Source of the DNA: Flavobacteriales bacterium UBA2798
GTDB lineage: Bacteria > Bacteroidota > Bacteroidia > Flavobacteriales_D > UBA2798
Length of the DNA: 5,179 nucleotides
Direction: 5' to 3'
Assembly: GCA_002351955.1 (NCBI GenBank)
Contig: DEHO01000018.1
Location: forward strand, 8,634-13,812
The position numbers and the translations under genes are program-made. Positions 1-5,179 of the stretch are shown in pieces. Every line of letters starts with the position of its first letter. The first letter of the stretch is position 1. The notes under the pieces are model-generated. The model searched no databases. It was not told the origin of the DNA and worked only from the letters and a program-made list of their open reading frames with translations.

Positions 1-588
1 AATATAAACCGGTGGATCATTCCGGAGTACTTGCGCATCGAAGAAGAACATGCTTGTGTAGAATTGCCTTAAAATAGTCCATTCTTCATTTTTTATTACT
101 GGAGGTAATTGCAGAAGGTCTCCTATAAAAAGCACCTGTACCCCGCCGAAAGATTGTTGGTTGCGACGGATGTTTTTCAATAGAAGATCGATAGCGTCCA
201 GCAAATCTGCTCTCAGCATACTCACTTCATCGATGATAAGTAGTTCAATTTCGCGCAATAGTTTGCGTTTGCGCTCTGCCATACGCATGTTGCGCAATAA
301 GGTGTCCGGTGTGTTAATCCTGAATCGATCGCCGGCAGCTTCAAATCCGATTTTTTCCGGCGAAAAAGCACCAAAGGGCAATTGAAAGAGGGAATGCAAT
401 GTTACACCTCCGGCATTGATTGCGGCTATTCCTGTAGGTGCAGCAATTACTGCTTTCTTATGCGTTTGTTCAATGATTCGTTTGAGAAATGTAGTCTTTC
501 CGGTTCCGGCTTTTCCGGTGAGAAAAAGATGTCGGGAAGAATTTTGAATAAATCGGGCAGCAAGAGAGGCAGGATCATTGGTTTGCAT
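1..588 (-). CDS. PIF1-like superfamily 1 DNA helicase, N-terminal part (truncated by window edge)
   Basis: This is the first 196 residues of an ATP-dependent DNA helicase; the C-terminal part lies beyond the left edge. The reading frame is open to base 1. Visible motifs in order are Walker A, GKAGTGKT at residues 25-32; motif Ia, APTGIAAINAGGVTLHS at 50-66; Walker B, LLIIDEVSM at 116-124; and motif III, VLFIGDLLQLPPV at 152-164. This set and spacing are typical of the PIF1/RecD-like branch of superfamily 1, and close relatives with an N-terminal 'FLTGKAGTGKTTFL' are common in Bacteroidota (family knowledge). Such proteins unwind DNA 5' to 3' and act in replication and repair; the specific role here is inferred only. 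The ATG is well fixed: an in-frame TGA lies two codons upstream, and the next ATG falls after Walker A. No signal peptide is present, so a cytoplasmic location is expected. The gene is divergent from the two plus-strand surface-protein genes. Confidence 0.93.
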   Translation of the reverse strand, partial: MQTNDPASLAARFIQNSSRHLFLTGKAGTGKTTFLKRIIEQTHKKAVIAAPTGIAAINAGGVTLHSLFQLPFGAFSPEKIGFEAAGDRFRINTPDTLLRNMRMAERKRKLLREIELLIIDEVSMLRADLLDAIDLLLKNIRRNQQSFGGVQVLFIGDLLQLPPVIKNEEWTILRQFYTSMFFFDAQVLRNDPPVYI

Positions 589-592
589 GGAT

Positions 593-600
593 CAAAAATA
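593..600 (-). promoter_or_regulatory. Candidate Bacteroidota -7 promoter element for the helicase gene
   Basis: Read on the minus strand, these bases are TATTTTTG, an exact match to the TAnnTTTG -7 consensus used by the Bacteroidota housekeeping sigma factor. It ends 4 bases before the helicase ATG at 588. A TTG that could serve as the -33 element lies at 618-616, but the 15-base spacer is shorter than usual. If the box is used, transcription would start at or within a few bases of the ATG, giving a nearly leaderless mRNA. No other exact match was found between 589 and 860 on this strand. A short AT-rich motif can occur by chance, so confidence is limited. Confidence 0.4.
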
Positions 601-819
601 CGTTATCCATTTCATCAAAAGGACCGAACTGTAAAAGTGGTGTAATAAAAACGATTAATATGAGAATAACGGATTTACTCACGCAGCTGATTGGGGTGAA
701 AAATTAACTTTTCGGCAGGCTGAATCTCAATCTATTAAAAAGTCAGAGACTGAAAATCAGCATTTAAATCGTCTAAATGAAAATAACTCTGGCTTAAGAT
801 CGGCGAAACATTCAAGGAC

Positions 820-827
820 TAATATTG
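820..827 (+). promoter_or_regulatory. Weak candidate -7 element for the two-gene surface-protein operon
   Basis: TAATATTG matches the Bacteroidota TAnnTTTG box with one mismatch and lies 32 bases before the ATG at 860, a suitable distance for a short leader. No good TTG -33 element sits about 19 bases upstream. The rest of 589-819 has a 6-bp inverted repeat (761-766 with 774-779) and other A/T-rich sequence, with no better plus-strand promoter found by eye. Confidence 0.2.
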
Positions 828-847
828 CACTGCGAACATCCTACAGG

Positions 848-861
848 ATCACGAAAGTGAT
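848..861 (+). promoter_or_regulatory. GAAA-capped hairpin over the start codon of the type B cargo gene
   Basis: ATCAC (848-852) and GTGAT (857-861) form a perfect 5-bp stem around a GAAA loop (853-856), a stable GNRA-type tetraloop in RNA. GG at 846-847 can also pair with CC at 864-865 across a 2-base bulge. The candidate GTG start at 857 and the first two bases of the ATG at 860 lie in the 3' arm, so folding would hide them from the ribosome. The hairpin could moderate translation, or it may simply lie in the leader if the in-frame ATG at 890 is the true start. Confidence 0.35.
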
Positions 862-3265
862 GTCCGAAACCGCTACAAAAACTACTTGCATGCGGACTCT
901 TTTTTTTTCTTGGATAATTTTTTTCTTCGGTATAGTTAATGCACAAGTTCCAACACAATGTCTGGAAATTGAAAGCATTCTGGTTGATGCCTGTGTTCCG
1001 GGATCAGGGTGTACCTCTGCTGCCAGTTCGAATTGCAGTTGCGAAGGGAAAAACGAAATGGTACGGTTCATTGTCGGCCCTTCACCAATTCCAATTGGAA
1101 GCCTTACCGTAACCTGGCCGAACAATTCATTCTTGGGTATAGCAACACCAAATGCAACAACTGCTTTTCTTGTTGCTACGCTTCAGTCTACTGTACAATC
1201 TCCGTGTGGACGTTTGATGGAACCTCCGGGTGGAATTATTCCTGCAGGTAAGCGTGTATTATTGATCACCAGTACCGATATGTGTACCGGAGCGAATTCT
1301 TTTGCCGGGTTACAGGATACGCTGTATGTGATCTTTCAGAATCCGGGAAATTTCCAGGGACATTTTGCCAACCACAATAATTCAGGAACTGCCACTGCAG
1401 CACCAACCGGAGCATCGAGCCTTCGAACCCTTTCCATTGGTGTTTCAAGTCCGGTTTGTTCAGATATCGTTGCCTACGATCGTACACTTTTAGTCAACCA
1501 ATCCGGAACCTATGGCGGAGCAGCAGCCCTAAATGATGGATCAAGAGTTGATTTTAATTTTTTAGGTACTCCCACTTATGTCAATGAGGGGTGTACGGCG
1601 CCTTTTGTTTCTACAACACTTGACATTTCATTGACACAAATTAATGCTTGTTTTGGCGATACACTTACTATCAACGCAATAGTGGACGGTTTTTCTCAAG
1701 GGATACAATGGACCGGGGGTAACGGAGTTTTTATGAATGCTTCATCCTTGTCTGCTTCATATATTGTTTCTGCATCTGATGCAGTAAATTTCTATCTCTA
1801 TGTTCTGGTTTCCGGAACATGTTCCCTTCCGGTAAAGGACTCAGTTCTTATTCACCTTACTCCCTTACCACAACCAGAAATTCTGGTAAATGGATCTTTA
1901 AGTTTTTGCAACGGGGGCGCAGTGAATTTATCTGCCGGTGGAGTTTCATCTTTCAGTTGGTCAACGGGAGCTGTTGCTTCTTCCATTTCCGTTTCTGTTT
2001 CCGGAATGGTTTATCTGAGCTCAACAAACGTTTGCGGAACAGTTTTCGACAGTGTGGAAGTAGAAGTGTTTTCCAATCCGCTTGTTTCCTTTTCGTTGTC
2101 TCCATCCATTTGCATTAATGATTCGCCATTGTCTCTTATTGCTTCTCCCGTCGGAGGTGTGTTTTCTGGTACAGGAGTAAGCGGAACAATGTTTGATCCC
2201 TCAGCAGCAGGTAGCAGTACACATTTTATTACTTACCAGTTTACAGATGGCAATGGGTGTTCAGCATCTTCAGTTCAAAGCATAACTGTTATCGATGTGG
2301 GAGCTGCTCAAATCAATGATCCCGGAGCTATCTGTGAAAACGCATTTGTCTTAAATCTAACAGCAACGCCATCGGGTGGTGTTTGGTCGGGTTCTGCAAT
2401 TACAAATCCAGCAACAGGATTGTATGATCCCGCATTGGCTGCTTCAGGCTCTGATACTGTTATATATATTGTTTCAATTTCCGGATGCAGTGTTTCTGAT
2501 ACGTTGATCATTTCTCTTTTGGAATTTCCAACTGTTCAAATTACTTCTTCAGATACAATTATTTTGTGCAGTGGTCAGTCAGCAACCTTGCAAGCTACCG
2601 GAACAGGAGTTCTTACCTGGAGTAATGGAGTTACCGGAAATTCTATTTCTGTTAGCACTACCGGTAATTATTCTGTTAGCGTAAGTAATGCATGTGGTAC
2701 AGTAACAGACGGACCGGTATTGGTTCTGGTTGAAACGGTTGTTGCGTCCATTTCACCAAGTTCTCTTTCCGGAAATGTTCCCCTTGCAGGCAATTTCATA
2801 GCAACAAATTCTCCCGGTGCAAGCTTCGCATGGATAAGCAATACCGGAGGATCGGGTAGTGGTGCAGTATATTCGGAAACGTTCTCTGAAACCGGAACTT
2901 TTAGTGTTGTACTTATTGCAACATCACCCAATGGTTGTATTGCAGTAGATACTGTTTGGGTTTATGCTCAGGAATTGATAGAGGATTCGCTTTATCTTTT
3001 TATTCCCAATGTTTTTTCACCAAATGGCGACGGACAGAATGATCGCTTTAAAATTCTGAGTTACAATTACAGTGTATTGGAGATTGAAATTTTCAACCGG
3101 TGGGGTGTATCACTTCTTTTTTATGATGCCAAACAAACGGACTGGGACGGTGAATTTTTAGAGAGTGAAGCTGCCGAAGGGGTTTATTATTATATAGTGA
3201 AAGTAGTATCTGTTTCAGGGGATACAAAGGTCTATTCAGGCACGATTACATTAATTCGAAATTGA
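860..3265 (+). CDS. Secreted multi-domain surface protein with Ig/PKD-like modules and T9SS type B (gliding-motility-associated) C-terminal sorting domain
   Basis: The 801-residue product should be exported by Sec and then by the type IX secretion system to the cell surface or medium. Residues 11-28 form a signal peptide (MRTLFFSWIIFFFGIVNA, then Q). Residues 30-250 form a Cys-rich N-terminal domain starting CLEIESILVDAC, probably lamin-tail-like and often seen in this protein class. Residues 254-703 hold about six beta-sandwich Ig/PKD-like modules; the first five each have one cysteine pair (264/321, 350/392, 418/467, 492/543, 570/612). Residues 713-801 are a type B sorting domain with FIPNVFSPNGDGQNDRF, FNRWG, DWDGEF, GVYYYIVK and a final GTITLIR, all matching the family. 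No enzyme motif is seen; an adhesive or structural role is inferred. The start is uncertain: GTG 857, ATG 860 and ATG 890 are in frame, and ATG 890 gives the most typical signal peptide. The next gene begins 2 bases after the TGA. Confidence 0.9.
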   Translation: MSETATKTTCMRTLFFSWIIFFFGIVNAQVPTQCLEIESILVDACVPGSGCTSAASSNCSCEGKNEMVRFIVGPSPIPIGSLTVTWPNNSFLGIATPNATTAFLVATLQSTVQSPCGRLMEPPGGIIPAGKRVLLITSTDMCTGANSFAGLQDTLYVIFQNPGNFQGHFANHNNSGTATAAPTGASSLRTLSIGVSSPVCSDIVAYDRTLLVNQSGTYGGAAALNDGSRVDFNFLGTPTYVNEGCTAPFVSTTLDISLTQINACFGDTLTINAIVDGFSQGIQWTGGNGVFMNASSLSASYIVSASDAVNFYLYVLVSGTCSLPVKDSVLIHLTPLPQPEILVNGSLSFCNGGAVNLSAGGVSSFSWSTGAVASSISVSVSGMVYLSSTNVCGTVFDSVEVEVFSNPLVSFSLSPSICINDSPLSLIASPVGGVFSGTGVSGTMFDPSAAGSSTHFITYQFTDGNGCSASSVQSITVIDVGAAQINDPGAICENAFVLNLTATPSGGVWSGSAITNPATGLYDPALAASGSDTVIYIVSISGCSVSDTLIISLLEFPTVQITSSDTIILCSGQSATLQATGTGVLTWSNGVTGNSISVSTTGNYSVSVSNACGTVTDGPVLVLVETVVASISPSSLSGNVPLAGNFIATNSPGASFAWISNTGGSGSGAVYSETFSETGTFSVVLIATSPNGCIAVDTVWVYAQELIEDSLYLFIPNVFSPNGDGQNDRFKILSYNYSVLEIEIFNRWGVSLLFYDAKQTDWDGEFLESEAAEGVYYYIVKVVSVSGDTKVYSGTITLIRN
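1871..2734 (+). repeat. Four tandem Ig-like protein modules in A-B-B-A order
   Basis: This is a protein-level repeat inside the type B cargo gene, covering roughly residues 338-625. Modules at 338-403 and 556-625 share one pattern: a cysteine, then SWSTG or TWSNG, then SISVS, then NVCGTV or NACGTV. Modules at 404-479 and 480-553 share another: a cysteine, then SPVGGVFSG or TPSGGVWSG, then FDP or YDP, then a second cysteine near the end (NGCSAS or SGCSVS). The two types are therefore nested, A-B-B-A. Similarity is clear in protein but not at the nucleotide level by eye, so the duplications look old. Module boundaries are approximate. Confidence 0.6.
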
Positions 3266-3267
3266 TT

Positions 3268-4986
3268 ATGGAGCGAATGTTTCAAGTTCTTTTTAGCGAT
3301 TGTGATACTGTACAGGATGTGCAGCGCAAACTATTTCGATTTTTTGTGCTGGTCTTTTTTTTCGCATTGGTTTTTTTGCTGAGTGGTGGGTATGTAAAGG
3401 CGCAGAGCGTGGTGGTGTCGCAATATTTTAATGCAGCAAATGAAGGGGATGAATGGACTGAATTGTTGGTCATTGATGATAATGTTGATATGAGAAGTTG
3501 GACAATTAGAGATAATGGGGGAAGTCAGGGAGCATGGCAAACTGCAATCACCTTCCGAAGCATAGCCTTTTGGCAAAATCTTCGTGCAGGAACAGTTATA
3601 ATTTTATTTCATCGAACAAATAATTCGGGTGGATCGCCAAACCCGGTCGATATTAATCCATCGGATGGATTTTTGATGCTTGCGGTGGAGAATTCCACTT
3701 ATTTTTCTGGTGGAACATTTAGTTCCGGGTCATCAATGTCGATAGGAGGGACTGGCGACATTGTTCAGTTGAGGAATGCCTCTTCCACTCATATTCACGC
3801 TTTGTCTCATAGGTCAACATCGGGACCGGATTGGACAGCAATTACAGGACCGAAATTAAATCATCAGAATAGTGCTAGTTCAGGTGACGCAATTTTTGTT
3901 TGTCCGGGCAATTCGTTGAGTGAATATGGTACTGATAGTCCACAGGACGGTACAACCTGGACGACTCGCAACAGTACCAATCTGACATTTGGACTACCCA
4001 ACTTTTGTGGTGGGACTTCAACTCCCAATTCTACTTTCTGGCGTTCCCTCCGCGGACCGCAAATGACAGCACAAACTGTTTCCGCATCAACTTCACCAAC
4101 CTATCCTACAGCAGCGCTCACTTTCACCTGGAATTCTGCAACCGATCCTGTTCCTGGAGATAATACAACGGGCTACATGGTTGTTCGGAGCAGTGTTGGT
4201 GTATTCGGAACACCAGTTGATGGAACTACGTATACTGTTGGCGCCACAATTGCCGGTGGAGGAGAAGTGATTGCTTATGTAGACAATACTTCATCAGCTA
4301 CTCATTCGTACACCGATTTATCTGCAAACGACAATGGAACCTATTGCTATCGTGTTTATGCCTATCGATTTGGTACGGATAATATTAACGGGAATAGTTT
4401 TGATGTTGCAAGAGGGCGTGCATACAATACAACAAATTTTGTTGATGTTGTTTGCGCAAGTAATCCATTGCCCGTTGAATTGTTGTACTTCATTGGGAGT
4501 GTTAATAACGGAAAGGGAAATTTAAACTGGTCAACTGCAACAGAACATAACAACCATTTTTTCATTATTGATTATTCCGAAAATGGCAATGATTTTTCTG
4601 AATTAGTCAGAGTTACAGGTGCCGGTAATTCTTCTTTTCCAAACATTTATTCCGTAATAGATGACCAGTTGAGAAATGGTCAAGTGTTCTATCGTTTATT
4701 TCAGGTTGATTTCGATGGGGCGACACGAATGGAAGCACAAATAGTTTTGGATTATTTCTCTGAAAAAATTGAAGTCAGATTTCATAAAGGGTTATTGACT
4801 ATTTCCAATCCAAATGACGAACAATTAGCCCTCGAGGTATTTCTAATGGACGGCAGAAAAATAGTTGAAACTTTATTTCGCGGGGATTTTTCTCAATCAT
4901 TTGAAACATGGAGCAACACGTTCATGATTTATCGATTGACCAGCAGGACAGCGGTATATTCTGCCTGCATACTACATTTGAATTGA
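3268..4986 (+). CDS. Secreted protein with lamin-tail-like and fibronectin-III-like domains and a degraded T9SS type A-like C-terminus
   Basis: The 572-residue product has no recognisable enzyme motif and is probably a surface or secreted structural protein. Residues 1-24 are an unusually long n-region, 25-40 a Phe/Leu-rich hydrophobic core, and cleavage is likely after VKA at 43-45. Residues 46-245 resemble a lamin-tail domain (VVVSQYFNAANEGDEWTELL, then DMRSWTIRDN and LRAGTVIILFHR). Residues 268-395 look fibronectin-III-like. Residues 400-495 are the beta module common before type A sorting signals in Bacteroidota (NPLPVELLYF, LNWSTATEHNNHFF, FYRLFQVDFDG). Residues 502-572 look like a type A sorting domain (LTISNP, FLMDGRKI, IYRLTS) but lack the usual Gly before the YxYRL strand and the usual Lys near the end. 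Starts at TTG 3262 (overlapping the previous stop), ATG 3268, ATG 3277 and GTG 3319 are in frame. No Shine-Dalgarno is seen, and the 2-base gap suggests coupling to the upstream gene. Confidence 0.85.
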   Translation: MERMFQVLFSDCDTVQDVQRKLFRFFVLVFFFALVFLLSGGYVKAQSVVVSQYFNAANEGDEWTELLVIDDNVDMRSWTIRDNGGSQGAWQTAITFRSIAFWQNLRAGTVIILFHRTNNSGGSPNPVDINPSDGFLMLAVENSTYFSGGTFSSGSSMSIGGTGDIVQLRNASSTHIHALSHRSTSGPDWTAITGPKLNHQNSASSGDAIFVCPGNSLSEYGTDSPQDGTTWTTRNSTNLTFGLPNFCGGTSTPNSTFWRSLRGPQMTAQTVSASTSPTYPTAALTFTWNSATDPVPGDNTTGYMVVRSSVGVFGTPVDGTTYTVGATIAGGGEVIAYVDNTSSATHSYTDLSANDNGTYCYRVYAYRFGTDNINGNSFDVARGRAYNTTNFVDVVCASNPLPVELLYFIGSVNNGKGNLNWSTATEHNNHFFIIDYSENGNDFSELVRVTGAGNSSFPNIYSVIDDQLRNGQVFYRLFQVDFDGATRMEAQIVLDYFSEKIEVRFHKGLLTISNPNDEQLALEVFLMDGRKIVETLFRGDFSQSFETWSNTFMIYRLTSRTAVYSACILHLN

Positions 4987-5004
4987 TGAGGGGCTACCCC
5001 CTCA
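4987..5004 (+). terminator. Perfect GC-rich hairpin directly after the operon stop codon, probable terminator
   Basis: TGAGGGG (4987-4993) and CCCCTCA (4998-5004) form a perfect 7-bp stem with a 4-base CTAC loop, starting at the base after the TGA. Its position suggests transcript termination or 3'-end protection for the two-gene operon. It is followed by an A-rich stretch rather than a T-run, so it is not a textbook intrinsic terminator. Confidence 0.45.
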
Positions 5005-5179
5005 AATCGGAAAAATAACTTGCCCATAAATGGTTACAAAATAACGGGTTGGAATTTGATCCTCTTGTAATTGATTGAAAAACAGTGAGGTTTAAATCCT
5101 CCTATGAAACCTGCCGGATAAGAGAATCGTAGAAGCACTACAATTAATTTGTTTTACCCTTATTTTCAGGCAACCTATA
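5005..5179. other. Right-end intergenic sequence with no supported gene
   Basis: This A/T-rich stretch contains only short reading frames on both strands. A small stem with a 7-base loop lies at 5087-5101 (GAGG, TTTAAAT, CCTC). A minus-strand frame of 28 codons is open to the right edge and stops at 5092-5094; it could be the tail of a convergent gene, but its sequence is not recognisable. No tRNA, repeat or exact promoter box was found. Confidence 0.5.

Noticed and set aside
161..645. Two plus-strand reading frames (161-385 and 382-645)
   Set aside because: They lie opposite the helicase, whose motifs are unmistakable on the minus strand; their translations are low-complexity antisense shadows.
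660..707. Small plus-strand reading frame MRITDLLTQLIGVKN in the divergent intergenic region
   Set aside because: It has only 15 codons, no supporting promoter or ribosome site, and no recognisable motif; chance occurrence is likely.
750..779. Short inverted repeats CTGA/TCAG and CATTTA/TAAATG as an operator
   Set aside because: Stems of 4-6 bp in AT-rich sequence are expected by chance and are not placed against a convincing promoter.
841..1125. Minus-strand 94-codon frame, and similar minus-strand frames inside the two large plus-strand genes
   Set aside because: They overlap strongly supported coding sequence with signal peptides and family domains; no independent motif is seen.
860..3265. 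Possible enzyme or toxin activity in the large type B cargo
   Set aside because: No catalytic motif was found; all segments read as beta-rich binding or structural modules.
5087..5101. T-arm-like stem-loop suggesting a tRNA
   Set aside because: The loop TTTAAAT sits on only a 4-bp stem, and no matching acceptor, anticodon or D arms were found at the expected distances.
5092..5178. Minus-strand frame of 28 codons open to the right edge
   Set aside because: Too short and unrecognisable to call; it could be the end of a convergent gene, but the window does not show enough.

Overview
The window looks like chromosomal DNA from a member of the Bacteroidota. Two envelope genes carry the sorting signals of the type IX secretion system (T9SS), one of type B (gliding-motility-associated C-terminal domain) and one resembling type A. 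Genes start in A/T-rich sequence without clear Shine-Dalgarno motifs. The base composition is moderately AT-rich. I cannot place the organism below phylum level; gliding or environmental lineages such as Cytophagales, Chitinophagales or Flavobacteriales relatives would all fit.

Layout: (1) Positions 1-588, minus strand, hold the first 196 residues of a PIF1-like superfamily 1 DNA helicase, cut by the left edge of the window. (2) Positions 589-859 are a divergent intergenic region. It has an exact Bacteroidota -7 promoter match only 4 bases upstream of the helicase ATG, and a GAAA-capped hairpin over the likely start of the plus-strand gene. (3) Positions 860-3265, plus strand, encode an 801-residue secreted modular protein: signal peptide, cysteine-rich N-terminal domain probably related to lamin-tail folds, about six Ig/PKD-like beta modules, and an intact type B sorting domain. 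(4) Positions 3268-4986, plus strand, begin 2 bases after the previous stop codon. They encode a 572-residue secreted protein: signal peptide with a long n-region, lamin-tail-like domain, fibronectin-III-like domain, the common 'LPVELL' beta module and a degraded type A-like sorting domain. (5) A perfect 7-bp hairpin directly follows the stop codon. The remaining 175 bases show no gene I can support.

The two plus-strand genes form a tight, probably translationally coupled pair. Both products would cross the inner membrane by Sec and the outer membrane by the T9SS, ending on the cell surface or outside. Their architectures suggest adhesins or structural surface proteins; no catalytic domain is visible in either. 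The helicase is functionally unrelated and divergently transcribed. I see no defence system, mobile element, CRISPR array or RNA gene. The points most worth a second look are the pairing of two differently sorted T9SS cargoes, the A-B-B-A order of the Ig modules, the cysteine-rich insertion, the start-site hairpin and the degraded sorting signal.
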